From contig JBAYMO010000007.1 in assembly GCA_041663485.1 (NCBI GenBank), forward strand, positions 1 through 44,754: 44,754 nt of DNA, in the 5' to 3' direction. Each line of letters opens with the position of its first letter. Positions within the stretch are counted from its first letter, which is position 1. Under the pieces are notes generated by a model. It did not search any database, was not told where the DNA came from, and saw only the letters and a program-made list of their open reading frames with translations. The translations under genes were made by a program, and so were the position numbers. This DNA is from 02-FULL-45-11b sp041663485. GTDB taxonomy: Bacteria > Patescibacteriota > Patescibacteriia > Buchananbacterales > UBA6539. Below, piece by piece: positions 31,922 to 40,844 of this stretch.

Positions 31922-33715
31922 ATGAAAGTCTCAGAATATATTGTTAAGTATTTTGAAGAACAAAAAATTAGCCACGCCTTTTTAATTATTGGCGGTTTTG
32001 TTGCTCCTTTGGTTGATGCTTTTGAGACTAACAAAAAAATTAAATTTATTTGTACTACTCAAGAACAAGGCGCTTCTATGGCCGCGGAAGCTTATTCCAG
32101 AATCAGTGAAAATTTAGGATTAGCTATTTCTACCAGCGGCCCAGGAGCGACCAATATGATGACGGGCATTGCCTGCGCCTATTTTGATTCAATCCCGGTA
32201 GTTTATTTAACCGGTCAGGTTTCTCGGCCTGATTCATTGGAAAAAAATGGTCCCAGACAAATTGGTTTTCAAGAAACCGATGTGATAAAAATGGTAGCCC
32301 CCATTACTAAGTTTGCCGTTAAACTGGATAATCCTGAAAATATAAAATATTATTTGGATCAAGCGGTTTTTATGGCCAAGTCAGGCCGACCCGGGCCGGT
32401 TTTAATTGATTTGCCTATGGATATTCAGTTAAGCGAAATTGACCCGGATAAATTAAAATCATACTTACCGCCTGAATTAGAAACAGACTATGATTTATTA
32501 GACAAAAAAATCATTAAAACAATAGAACTTATTAATCAAGCCAAGCGACCGGTTTTTATTTTGGGGGCAGGGGTAAAAATTGCAAAAGCCAAAAAACAAA
32601 CCGTGGAGCTAATTGAAAAATTAGGGATCCCGGTCGTAACCAGTTGGGGAGGTATAGATGTTTTACCTCATAACCATCCGTTGTTTGTTGAGGGTTTTGG
32701 CGTGTCTGCCAACCGAACCGGAAATTTTGCCGTGCAAAATGCTGATTTGATTATTTGTCTTGGATCTCGATTGGACACAAGGCAAGTCGGCTCAAATGCT
32801 AAAAACTTTGCCCGAGAAGCGAAGAAAGTAGTGGTAGATATCGACCAGAGCGAGTTGTACAAGAGTCGGGGTCTAAAAATTGATGTTGATATTAATTATG
32901 ACCTTAATGATTTTTTAAAAGCTTTTGATAAAAAAATTGACCGGATTAAAAAATACGATTATTCAGCCTGGTTAGAAAAAATTAGAACTTGGAAGGAAAA
33001 ATATCCAATCGTTCAGGCAATTTATTATCAGCAAAAAGATAAGGTCGATCCTTATGTTTTTATGGCCGCCTTATCACAAGCAACCATGGAGGGTGAAATT
33101 ATTATTGCCGATACTGGCAATGCTTTAAGTTGGACAATGCAAGCTTTCAAAGTTAAAAATAATCAAAGATTATTTTCTGACTTGGGTCACTCATCCATGG
33201 GTTATTCTTTAGTGGCCGCAATTGGCGCGTCATTTGCTGCTAATAAAGCTCAGGTTATCAATATTGAGGGTGATGGCAGTTTTAAGATGAATATTAACGA
33301 ATTAGAAACTATTGCTTTGCATCAATTGCCAATTAAAACTTTTATTATGAATAACCATGGCTATGGAATGATTAAACAATTTCAGGACGTCTGGTTTGAA
33401 TCAAGATACAAAGCCAGTTCACCAAGCGGTGGTTTGGGTGATTCTGATTTATTAAAAATTTCTGAAGCTTTTGGCATTAAAACTTTTCAAATCAATAATC
33501 ATCATGAATTAAATGACAAGATTCAGGAAGTTTTGAGCTATTCTGGTCCCGTGGTTTGTAGTGTTGAAATTGATCCGGCAGCCAAAGCAATTCCTAAGTT
33601 GGAGTTTGGTATGCCAATAGAAGATACTTCGCCGCTCTTACCCTTTGAGGAATTGCAAGAGAATATGATTGTTGAATCTCTAGAAAGACCGGCGAAGAAA
33701 AAAACAAGCAAATAA
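31922..33715 (+). CDS. ThDP-dependent acetolactate synthase-like enzyme, candidate YerE-type
   Basis: A 597-residue three-domain ThDP enzyme. The catalytic Glu48 is in TTQEQGASMAAEAYSR. A central domain (about 200-340) of the AHAS type carries GAGVKIAKAKK. The ThDP-Mg motif is at Gly450-Asp-Gly452 with Asn477-Asn478. It starts 3 nt after a RfbH-type 3-dehydrase. In yersiniose biosynthesis an AHAS-like ThDP enzyme (YerE) adds an acetyl unit from pyruvate to C4 of a CDP-3,6-dideoxy-4-keto sugar, which makes this a good candidate for the same reaction. A plain acetolactate synthase is less likely because of the location. Confidence 0.83.
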   Translation: MKVSEYIVKYFEEQKISHAFLIIGGFVAPLVDAFETNKKIKFICTTQEQGASMAAEAYSRISENLGLAISTSGPGATNMMTGIACAYFDSIPVVYLTGQVSRPDSLEKNGPRQIGFQETDVIKMVAPITKFAVKLDNPENIKYYLDQAVFMAKSGRPGPVLIDLPMDIQLSEIDPDKLKSYLPPELETDYDLLDKKIIKTIELINQAKRPVFILGAGVKIAKAKKQTVELIEKLGIPVVTSWGGIDVLPHNHPLFVEGFGVSANRTGNFAVQNADLIICLGSRLDTRQVGSNAKNFAREAKKVVVDIDQSELYKSRGLKIDVDINYDLNDFLKAFDKKIDRIKKYDYSAWLEKIRTWKEKYPIVQAIYYQQKDKVDPYVFMAALSQATMEGEIIIADTGNALSWTMQAFKVKNNQRLFSDLGHSSMGYSLVAAIGASFAANKAQVINIEGDGSFKMNINELETIALHQLPIKTFIMNNHGYGMIKQFQDVWFESRYKASSPSGGLGDSDLLKISEAFGIKTFQINNHHELNDKIQEVLSYSGPVVCSVEIDPAAKAIPKLEFGMPIEDTSPLLPFEELQENMIVESLERPAKKKTSK

Positions 33716-33781
33716 AGTTATTACTTGAAAATATAATTTAATCTTTATTTAAATTGGTGGAAAAAAAATTTTAATGCAATA

Positions 33782-33810
33782 GGGTCGGAAACGATTCATC
33801 GTTCCGACCC
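33782..33810. terminator. Hairpin between convergent ThDP and Nudix genes
   Basis: GGGTCGGAA(A)CGAT pairs with ATCGTTCCGACCC with one bulged A and a 2-nt nominal loop (end pairs must open). A short T run follows on the plus strand; a longer one follows about 13 nt later on the minus strand. Probably a terminator for both, but the T-tracts are not ideal. The G+C-rich stem matches the Nudix gene rather than the AT-rich surroundings. Confidence 0.6.
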
Positions 33811-33816
33811 CGTGTT

Positions 33817-34335
33817 TTAAGCATTCTTGACGACCTGCCATAACCCGACATGCTCTTTAATCAGGTTGGTGGGAGGTTCGTCTGCTAGTTTGAACCATTC
33901 TCCGCCGGTAGGCTCTCCGGCGAAATCCTCGGCCAGATAGACGACCGAGAAGTCATGAAACCGAGGATTGCCTGGATTGTCTGATCCGCCGATTAAGACG
34001 GGATTGGCAATCTCAATTCCGATCTCATTTTGTCCGATGCGACGACAGGTCGCTTCGACATTTTCTGCCTGACCCAAGTAGCTGCCAGGCAAATGCCAAA
34101 GTTCGGGCCAGCAGGGGTCGTCTTTGGAGCGTTGGCACAAAAAAACCATGCCCTTCCTGACCACTGCCAACTCGATGGCAACAGGTACACCTTTGCCACC
34201 GACTCGCATCAGCTCCTGCCAGATGCTGAATGGAATGTTGGCAGACTGTGAACGCACAGCTTGCAAGAGTAACAACAGTGTGTTGTAGCCAGCTTGGCTA
34301 AGCTTTCCTTCGCTGTCAATAAAGTTCGCATCCAT
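33817..34335 (-). CDS. Nudix-like hydrolase, compositionally foreign
   Basis: The second ATG (34335) is the likely start because AAAGGAG lies 6 nt upstream; the first ATG (34341) touches it. The 172-residue product has HLPGSYLGQAENVEA and RRIGQNEIGI, aligning with the Nudix box Gx5Ex7REUxEExGU. However, the second Gly of PGG is Ser, the Glu after Arg is Ile, and one of the EE pair is Asn, so metal binding may be weakened. G+C is about 52% over 33841-34080 by hand count, against about 32% in neighbouring coding DNA (33001-33060). Own consensus promoter and terminator-like hairpin; likely acquired horizontally. Confidence 0.75.
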   Translation of the reverse strand: MDANFIDSEGKLSQAGYNTLLLLLQAVRSQSANIPFSIWQELMRVGGKGVPVAIELAVVRKGMVFLCQRSKDDPCWPELWHLPGSYLGQAENVEATCRRIGQNEIGIEIANPVLIGGSDNPGNPRFHDFSVVYLAEDFAGEPTGGEWFKLADEPPTNLIKEHVGLWQVVKNA

Positions 34336-34341
34336 GAGCAT

Positions 34342-34415
34342 CTCCTTTGAAGATGTTGTTTTTCAAACGCAAAAAGAGCAATGATTATAATAACATATTT
34401 AAACAATTTTGTCAA
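34342..34415 (-). promoter_or_regulatory. Promoter and Shine-Dalgarno of the Nudix-like gene
   Basis: Minus-strand TTGACA (34415-34410), 17-nt spacer, TATTAT (34392-34387), and AAAGGAG (34348-34342). The leader is about 45 nt with a strong SD, unlike nearly all other genes here. Confidence 0.75.
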
Positions 34416-34430
34416 GTAAAATAACTAATA

Positions 34431-34459
34431 TTGAAAAAAACCTTAATAATTGTTATAGT
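34431..34459 (+). promoter_or_regulatory. Promoter of the GtrB/ArnC-like GT2
   Basis: TTGAAA (34431-34436), 17-nt spacer, TATAGT (34454-34459). It lies downstream of the longer possible start at 34409, so that start cannot be used from this promoter. Confidence 0.65.
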
Positions 34460-34492
34460 AATTACCAGCAACTAATATTTAATAAATTATTT

Positions 34493-35440
34493 ATGCTAAC
34501 TGATAAAAAAATTTCTGCCATTGTGATTTGCTACTACGATGAACCGGCCATTCCAATCATGCATGAAAGGCTGTCTGCAACTTTGCAAAAAATTACCCAT
34601 GATTATGAGATAATCTACGTCAATGACGCCAGCCCAGACAATGCCGAAGTGGTTTTGGCTGATTTAGCAAAAAAAGATAGCAGATTGACCGTAATTAACC
34701 ATAGCCGTAATTTTAGTGCCCAGAATGCCTTTATTAGCGGCATGACGCAGTCATTGGGTGATGCCGTAGTGCTTTTAGATGGTGATTTACAAGACCCTCC
34801 GGAAATGATTGAAGATTTTGTGAAAAAATGGCTTGAAGGCTACGACGTCGTCTATGGAATCAGAGTAAAAAGGGAAGCGACCAGATTTATGCAAATAATG
34901 TACAAACTTTTTTATCGACTCTTTAAAAAACTATCTTATATCAACGTTCCGGTTGATGCCGGTGATTTCTCCCTGATGGATCGCAAGGTGGTCAACGCTT
35001 TGATTGCCATGCCGGAACGAGACATTTTTTTGCGGGGCCTAAGAGCTTGGACCGGTTTTAAACAAACCGGGATTAATTATGTCCGACCAGAAAGAATGTT
35101 TGGCCAATCAACCAACAATTTAATTAGAAACATTCGCTGGGCCAAAAAAGGCATTTTTTCCTTTTCCTATATTCCTTTGGAATTAATATCTTTTATCGCG
35201 TTTTTTGTTACACTGCTAGCTGCGATTGGATTGGTCTTTTATGTTGGTCTTTATTTCTTCTATCCCGTCAGGGCTCAGGGTATTATGACGGTAATTGTTC
35301 TAGTTCTGTTTCTTGGCTGCATTCAGCTATTGTCTCTTAGTATTATCGCGGAGTATTTAACAAAAATTTTTGAAGAAACCAAGCAACGACCAAAATATAT
35401 CGTAAAAAATATTTTAAACGATCATCGAAATAATAAATAA
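34493..35440 (+). CDS. Polyprenyl-phosphate glycosyltransferase, GT2 GtrB/ArnC-like
   Basis: Start taken at ATG 34493 (MLTDKKISAIVI) because a promoter lies between it and the upstream in-frame start at 34409. The 315-residue product has a GT-A domain with YVNDASPDN (near 43), LLDGDLQDPPE (near 94) and the RNFSAQNAFISG helix. Two C-terminal membrane helices follow (about 229-255 and 265-290). This is the GtrB/DPM1/ArnC plan that transfers a sugar from nucleotide donor to undecaprenyl phosphate. It may work with one of the GtrA proteins. It ends at a strong terminator. Confidence 0.88.
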   Translation: MLTDKKISAIVICYYDEPAIPIMHERLSATLQKITHDYEIIYVNDASPDNAEVVLADLAKKDSRLTVINHSRNFSAQNAFISGMTQSLGDAVVLLDGDLQDPPEMIEDFVKKWLEGYDVVYGIRVKREATRFMQIMYKLFYRLFKKLSYINVPVDAGDFSLMDRKVVNALIAMPERDIFLRGLRAWTGFKQTGINYVRPERMFGQSTNNLIRNIRWAKKGIFSFSYIPLELISFIAFFVTLLAAIGLVFYVGLYFFYPVRAQGIMTVIVLVLFLGCIQLLSLSIIAEYLTKIFEETKQRPKYIVKNILNDHRNNK

Positions 35441-35544
35441 TTTCTAAAATAGGTACACACGGGTAAAACAATTTCTTGGTTAAAAATTATTATCATAAAA
35501 ACAGTCGACAAAACGCCAACATCGATTTAAATAAATTAGACATA

Positions 35545-35574
35545 AAATACCAGCCTAATGGCTGGTATTTTTTT
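35545..35574. terminator. Bidirectional terminator between GT2 and GT-C-like gene
   Basis: A perfect 11-bp stem (AAATACCAGCC / GGCTGGTATTT), loop TAAT, then four more T on the plus strand. The T-rich arm on the minus strand also allows termination of the convergent gene. Confidence 0.9.
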
Positions 35575-35651
35575 GATAATGGCAAACTGTGATTTATTAG
35601 TTCACTTAACTAATCAAACCTAAAACAACAAAAAAATAGGCATAAATAAAT

Positions 35652-37394
35652 TTAATCAAATTTGTATAACATTAACCCCTCAAAATTACCTATAAAGTTA
35701 AGGTGACTTGATATATCCTGACTTGGCGCTTCGTTCATCACCAAATAATCAAGTTTGTATTTTTTTAATTCTTGATAGAAGTCTTGGTCTAAAAAATTTC
35801 TATAGTCAAGCTCAACTTTTTGCGCGGCTTCAATTAACCATGGTTCGTCATCAGATGTACTATAAAGCTGATCCCAATCTTTGTAATAAATCAATCTGAT
35901 ATCATTCATATTATCATGCAAATACGAGCTAATATTATTAATATCGATATTTTTCAGCCTCAGTAGAACTAAATAATTAAATTCAACTCTTTCCAAGGGT
36001 ACACCACTGAAAGACCAATCAGAAACATAGTCATTACAGTGGGTGTAGGCCGGATTGAGATATTGAAAACGGTAATCAGTGGACAAAACCACACAATCAT
36101 TCTCAGAATTGGAATCTAACCAATTGAGCAAAGAAGCATATTTTTGATTTTGCAAAAAACTATTAGCATCATACTTAAAACTCATAGCTGACATGATGCC
36201 GTAAGAAATTGTGACAATAATAATTATTGACAATAACACTACATAAAAATACTTAAAAGATTTCTTCGAACAAATAGCAAGCAAAGAAAAAAAGGCTACT
36301 ATTATAGTAATTGGTATCGTATATTGAACAAAATGACCAGGCCAAATTGTTCGACCAGTAAATATTTGCTGAATATATACCCAAAAACACCCACCAAGCA
36401 TGGCTAGACTAAACCACCATGAATAATCAATATTTTTATTTATTTTTTTCTGCTTAATGTGGGTAAATATCATTAACAATGCATATAGAATCAAACCAAC
36501 CAAAACAAATTTATTTACAACTGGCTTGTGAGTATAAAACATGCCCATTTTGGACGCCGAGTCATTGTTTACACCCAATGAATAAAATAATTTTATCCAG
36601 TAGGGCAAGGAAAACAAAAAGCCTAAAAAAACCACCAAAATAAGATCTTTGACAATTTGATATTCCTTCCTGAATAAATGCAATAGAATTAAAAAACAAA
36701 TAATTGAAAGGGATAATCCCCAGCTAAAAAAGTATGAGACCATCAAAGCCTGCAATACTCCAAGCAATAAAGTGAAATATCTTTTTCTATCGATAATTAA
36801 AATCCATAATAATAAAATAAAAGTAAAAAGAAACAAGGCGCCAACAATGGGATTAACCGGCCTAACCCAAATCAATGGATGAAACCATGGTCGTTGTCCT
36901 AATAAAAATTCAAAGGCATTTTTAAAATCTATAAAATCATAACCCAGGGTAACAAATAATCCCCCAGCCATAGCATTAAATTTGACTAGAGGGCTATTAA
37001 AATTTTCCGTTAATCTGATAATAATGGCATAGACTAAAAGAAATAATATGGCGGGAAGTAGAAATTTTGAAACCAATAAAATCATGGGAAGTGAAGCTTG
37101 GGTTACAAAACTAGCAATGGCATAGAGCTGCTCCCCAGCCGGTAAAACTAACGGCTGATATGATTTGTACTCATAAAAAAAAGGCGAAGTCGCCAACCAA
37201 TGACCATCCAAAATTTCATGCATTCGCACCAAATAAGTATAATCGTCGTTAGAGCCAGAATAAATGATGCCGCGGTAATTATCTCTAATCGAATAAATTA
37301 ACAATAACTGTGGCAGAACACAGATTAATCCGACCAGACAGGCTAAAACCAAAGGCGCTAAATTCCGGTTAATTTTTGTGAAAAAATTTTTCAT
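35652..37394 (-). CDS. Polytopic membrane protein, GT-C-like
   Basis: A 580-residue protein with about 11-12 predicted helices up to residue 405 and a soluble, mixed alpha/beta C-terminus (about 410-580). The first large outside loop has SGSNDDYTYLVRMHEI with two Asp side by side, as in GT-C enzymes using polyprenyl-phosphate sugars. I do not recognise a named family. It overlaps the GtrA-like gene upstream by 26 nt, suggesting that a GtrA-dependent donor is used by this protein. Last gene of the minus-strand operon from 40842. Confidence 0.75.
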   Translation of the reverse strand: MKNFFTKINRNLAPLVLACLVGLICVLPQLLLIYSIRDNYRGIIYSGSNDDYTYLVRMHEILDGHWLATSPFFYEYKSYQPLVLPAGEQLYAIASFVTQASLPMILLVSKFLLPAILFLLVYAIIIRLTENFNSPLVKFNAMAGGLFVTLGYDFIDFKNAFEFLLGQRPWFHPLIWVRPVNPIVGALFLFTFILLLWILIIDRKRYFTLLLGVLQALMVSYFFSWGLSLSIICFLILLHLFRKEYQIVKDLILVVFLGFLFSLPYWIKLFYSLGVNNDSASKMGMFYTHKPVVNKFVLVGLILYALLMIFTHIKQKKINKNIDYSWWFSLAMLGGCFWVYIQQIFTGRTIWPGHFVQYTIPITIIVAFFSLLAICSKKSFKYFYVVLLSIIIIVTISYGIMSAMSFKYDANSFLQNQKYASLLNWLDSNSENDCVVLSTDYRFQYLNPAYTHCNDYVSDWSFSGVPLERVEFNYLVLLRLKNIDINNISSYLHDNMNDIRLIYYKDWDQLYSTSDDEPWLIEAAQKVELDYRNFLDQDFYQELKKYKLDYLVMNEAPSQDISSHLNFIGNFEGLMLYKFD

Positions 37395-37815
37395 ACAATC
37401 CTACAATGGTGGCGCGGATACCACCCTGAAAAGTAATATTTCGATTAAACATGAATGAAAACATAGCCACACAAACAGTGGCAGTCATTTTTCCCAAAAG
37501 ATAATTGACATTAATAGATAATGCCAATTCAATAATAGAAATATTGACTACATAAAAAATAATGGAGGCAATAAAATATGTCCGAATCTGTTTTATATAA
37601 CTTCGAGAAAAACTTTTGAAATTCCAATATTTGTTTAGGTTAAAATGCACTAACAGCGCGCCAGCATAAGATATTGAAGCGGCGACAATCACATTTAACT
37701 TGAAAATTTCAACCCCCAGCAATATCAATGAATAATCAGTAAGTAAAGTTATTAGGCCAATAAGCCCATATTTTAAAAATTGGATTCTAATTTCCTTCTT
37801 TGAAAAGAAATTCAT
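37369..37815 (-). CDS. GtrA-like membrane protein
   Basis: A 148-residue protein with four predicted helices: LKYGLIGLITLLTDYSL (14-30), a Lys-rich loop with NLNKYWNFKSF, and FMFNRNITFQGG near the C-terminus. These are GtrA/DPMS-type features. The start overlaps the stop of the methyltransferase gene by 4 nt, and its own 3' end overlaps the GT-C-like gene. It probably helps place a polyprenyl-linked sugar on the outer leaflet. Confidence 0.85.
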   Translation of the reverse strand: MNFFSKKEIRIQFLKYGLIGLITLLTDYSLILLGVEIFKLNVIVAASISYAGALLVHFNLNKYWNFKSFSRSYIKQIRTYFIASIIFYVVNISIIELALSINVNYLLGKMTATVCVAMFSFMFNRNITFQGGIRATIVGLYEKFFHKN

Positions 37816-38615
37816 TTTTTTTCACCTTTGATCACAATAAACCCATGACCGAAAAGAATTCTCGATTTTAAGGTACGATAATCATAAGAATAAGAAGTAT
37901 TCAAACCAGTAAATTTTTTCCCTTTTTCTTTTGTAATATTCGAAACCCGAATAGGATTAACCACACCATTGGCCAGAAAAAAATTCTTTTTTACTTGTTT
38001 TGGTGTGTATCTTTTTAGAATCGGGACAAACAAATAATCGAGAATTTGATATCTCCAGATTGGATCAAAATTAAATTTTGATATGAATTTATCAACCGTA
38101 TGACATTTTATTAAATTCGTTTTCACGGTAAATATTCTAGCCAAAGATAATAGCCAAGGGAATAAACCGTATTTGCCATACACGCCAATAATTAGATTGG
38201 CGCCGGGTTTAAGGATTCTAGCTAACTCAGAAGCGCATTTCTGAGGATTAACCGTATGATGCAAAACGCCAGAAGTAACCACTAAATCAAAAGAGTTATC
38301 AGCAAATGGCATATCAGTCAGAGAACCTTGAATAAATTGAAAATTATTATAATTCGAAAATTTTTCTAATTTCGGTGTCGGTTCAAGATCAAAGCCAACG
38401 ACCTTATCGGCTCCTAATTGCAGAAGACGATAAACTAAGGCACCATGGCCACAACCCCCATCCAGACAAATTTTATTCTTTACGCCTTGCTCGTCCAAGC
38501 CAAGCTGTTCTCCCAACAACTCTCCCTGATAGTACCACTGATCATTGCTTAAAGATAAAAAACATGAATTATACAAATCACCTGTCTTTTTTTCAATAAT
38601 TGATTTTTTATTCAT
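37812..38615 (-). CDS. Class I SAM-dependent methyltransferase
   Basis: A 267-residue methyltransferase with motif I ICLDGGCGHGALVYRLL (about 48-64), acidic GFDLEP, and the Methyltransf_11-type middle DMPFADNSFDLVVTSGVLHH (20 residues). The C-terminal 90 residues are substrate-specific and not recognisable. The gene overlaps both neighbours (8 nt with the GT2-CapK fusion, 4 nt with GtrA), so it belongs to one translationally coupled operon. Target unknown; a glycan or lipid-linked sugar is likely. Confidence 0.85.
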   Translation of the reverse strand: MNKKSIIEKKTGDLYNSCFLSLSNDQWYYQGELLGEQLGLDEQGVKNKICLDGGCGHGALVYRLLQLGADKVVGFDLEPTPKLEKFSNYNNFQFIQGSLTDMPFADNSFDLVVTSGVLHHTVNPQKCASELARILKPGANLIIGVYGKYGLFPWLLSLARIFTVKTNLIKCHTVDKFISKFNFDPIWRYQILDYLFVPILKRYTPKQVKKNFFLANGVVNPIRVSNITKEKGKKFTGLNTSYSYDYRTLKSRILFGHGFIVIKGEKK

Positions 38616-40842
38616 TTTTATTTATTAAATTATTATGATCCAAAATATTCGCATGATCAAAGTTCAAATCAAGATGAGAAACGCTATGCTGCATTTTGCC
38701 AGTACGACCCAAAGCAATCTGATCAACATAATTAATATGAATAACTAAATCCTCCCCCATAAATTTTTTCATAGTTTTGAGAATCTGACTTAAAACTTCA
38801 TCGGTAAACAAATTTGCCTTAACAATATTGATTGTTACTTCTCCAAATTTATCCTGCACAACCTGAAACTGTTTTACGGCATAAGAATGATCGGCGAAAA
38901 GCCGAGCAAAAAAGGTGCCGGGAATAAATTGGCGGCTGGTACCGACGATTGTGGCTTGAGCGCGGCCCTGGATAGCGCCAAGGCGCGGCAAACCCCGGCC
39001 ACATGAGCAAGTTTGACTGTTATCAATTTGCATGGCCAAATCACCAAGTTTATATCTAATCAAAGGCAAATCAAAATTATTCAATTCTGTTACCACTACT
39101 TCGCCAATCTCACCGGGTAAAGCCGGCCGGCCATCTTTAATGATTTCAATAATATTACATTCGGCTACTATATGGTAGCCCTGATGTTGTTCGCATTCAT
39201 AAGCGATACCGCCGGCAAATTCCCGCGAACCATACTTATCAAAAACCTTACAATGGAATTTTTCTTCGATTATCTTGCGACTTTCATCTGGCAAAGTTTG
39301 CGCGGAAGACATGATTCCCTTTGGAATCGGGCCGTTGTAGGAACGATGGCGAAAGTAATTGGCAATTAAATTATACGACTCCGCATATCCATCCAAAATC
39401 ACCGGCTTAAATTTTTCCATTTTTTTAACAAATTTGTCCAAATTATCCGCCGACATTTCATAGGCCGGGATAAATTTTCTCCGCGCCAAAAAAGCCTCTA
39501 AGATTTCTTTCACACTTTCGAGGCTGCGCATGCCTAAATATTTATGCCATAGCCTTAGCTGTCTGTCGCCAAAACGATAACCCATCCACTCCAGGCTGCG
39601 ACGCGTGGCTGCCCAGCGCATTTCTAACTGCCGTTTGCTGGCAAAAACCACAAAAGGCTCACCGGTTGAGCCGCTAGTAGTCACCCGTAACATCTTTTTT
39701 TTATCACAATTATCGGCGATTAGGCCGGAATATAAATTTTGAGTAACAATTCTCTTGTCGATGATTGGTAACTTTGGCAAATCATCGATGGTTTTAATAT
39801 CTTCCGGCGTCAAATTATTCGCTTGAAAATATTCCCGATAAAATGGCACGTGATAATAAGCCTGATTAATCAATTTTCTGAGTTGTTTTTCTTGATATTT
39901 TTTTAATTCGTCCAACGTGAGCCATTGGGTCTGCTTCATATCCTTAAGATAACCAGCCGCATTATAAGAAATCATCCAATGATGAAAAGGAAAAGTAACA
40001 ACATATAATCGCCACCACAAGCACCGCCAAAAACTTAAGGGAGTATCCCTTCTGGCGGGCTGATGGTCACTAATAATTTCGCGCAATGAAGAATTATAAC
40101 TATCAACAAAACGAAATTCAAATATCCCTTTGGCAACGTCGGCCAGAGTTTGGAAGGTGACTCGGTTAAAAAATCCACCAGAGATATAAGATTTGCCTAA
40201 CTGCCGGCTTTGAAATAACGTATCAATCTCTCTAATTGAATATCTCTTAGCCATAGCCGCCACCGTAATAAAAGTTTGATAATGATAATAATGAAAACGA
40301 TGATTTAAAATATCTTGCAAAACTTCTTTGCGGCACAAAATAAATCCGGACTTATTGTCTCGTGATCTCATTCGAAAAACGAAATTCAAGAGAAAATTTA
40401 AGCCTCGAGTGGAAAAATACCGTTTTTTGCTTAAGTGGCCGATGTGAGTGCGCACGCCCTGAACCAAATCACAATTACTAAAATTAATCTCTCGATACAT
40501 TCTTAAGACATCTTCCGGTAAATTCTGCAAATCAGCATCGATGAGACAGACATACTTTCCCCTGGCTTGATCTAAGCCACTATTCCAACCGCTGACAATT
40601 CCGCGGTTAACTAAGTGATCCACTGCTTTTACATTTTCAAATTTTTTTGATAATTCTTCGATCAGTTCCCAAGTGTTATCTTGACTGCCATCATTAACTA
40701 AAATTACTTCACCTAAAATTGAACCTTTTTCAAAAGTTTTAATCAGTCTTTCTGTTAATTCGATAACATTCTTTGATTCGTTATAGCAGGGAGCGATAAC
40801 GGACAAATCAATTTTATAATCATTTTCCATAGCTAAAATCAT
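38608..40842 (-). CDS. Fusion protein: GT2 glycosyltransferase + CapK/PaaK-type adenylate-forming domain
   Basis: A 744-residue protein joining two domains. Residues 1-250 form a GT-A glycosyltransferase: APCYNESKN (17-25), VNDGSQDNTW, and CLIDADLQNLPED with Asp102 and Asp104. Residues 300-725 form a CapK/phenylacetate-CoA-ligase-like adenylating domain: TTSGSTGEP (388-396), DKYGSREFAG (535-544), LIRYKLGDL and the catalytic Lys716 in GRTGK. Cys550 and Cys612/614 may bind a metal. The fusion is continuous, with no stop or frameshift. It may activate an acyl group for a sugar made by the first domain. Confidence 0.88.
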   Translation of the reverse strand: MILAMENDYKIDLSVIAPCYNESKNVIELTERLIKTFEKGSILGEVILVNDGSQDNTWELIEELSKKFENVKAVDHLVNRGIVSGWNSGLDQARGKYVCLIDADLQNLPEDVLRMYREINFSNCDLVQGVRTHIGHLSKKRYFSTRGLNFLLNFVFRMRSRDNKSGFILCRKEVLQDILNHRFHYYHYQTFITVAAMAKRYSIREIDTLFQSRQLGKSYISGGFFNRVTFQTLADVAKGIFEFRFVDSYNSSLREIISDHQPARRDTPLSFWRCLWWRLYVVTFPFHHWMISYNAAGYLKDMKQTQWLTLDELKKYQEKQLRKLINQAYYHVPFYREYFQANNLTPEDIKTIDDLPKLPIIDKRIVTQNLYSGLIADNCDKKKMLRVTTSGSTGEPFVVFASKRQLEMRWAATRRSLEWMGYRFGDRQLRLWHKYLGMRSLESVKEILEAFLARRKFIPAYEMSADNLDKFVKKMEKFKPVILDGYAESYNLIANYFRHRSYNGPIPKGIMSSAQTLPDESRKIIEEKFHCKVFDKYGSREFAGGIAYECEQHQGYHIVAECNIIEIIKDGRPALPGEIGEVVVTELNNFDLPLIRYKLGDLAMQIDNSQTCSCGRGLPRLGAIQGRAQATIVGTSRQFIPGTFFARLFADHSYAVKQFQVVQDKFGEVTINIVKANLFTDEVLSQILKTMKKFMGEDLVIHINYVDQIALGRTGKMQHSVSHLDLNFDHANILDHNNLINKNE

Positions 40843-40844
40843 TG

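Noticed and set aside
33710..33750. AAATAAAG...CTTTATTT pair as terminator of the ThDP gene
   Set aside because: A weak AT stem with a 25-nt loop; the G+C-rich hairpin at 33782-33810 is a better candidate.
34030..34251. Plus-strand ORF inside the Nudix gene
   Set aside because: It lies wholly antisense to the Nudix-like gene and matches no motif; it arises from the higher G+C of that DNA.
34409..34492. Longer N-terminus for the GtrB/ArnC-like GT2
   Set aside because: A good promoter (34431-34459) lies within it, and the extra residues do not match the family.
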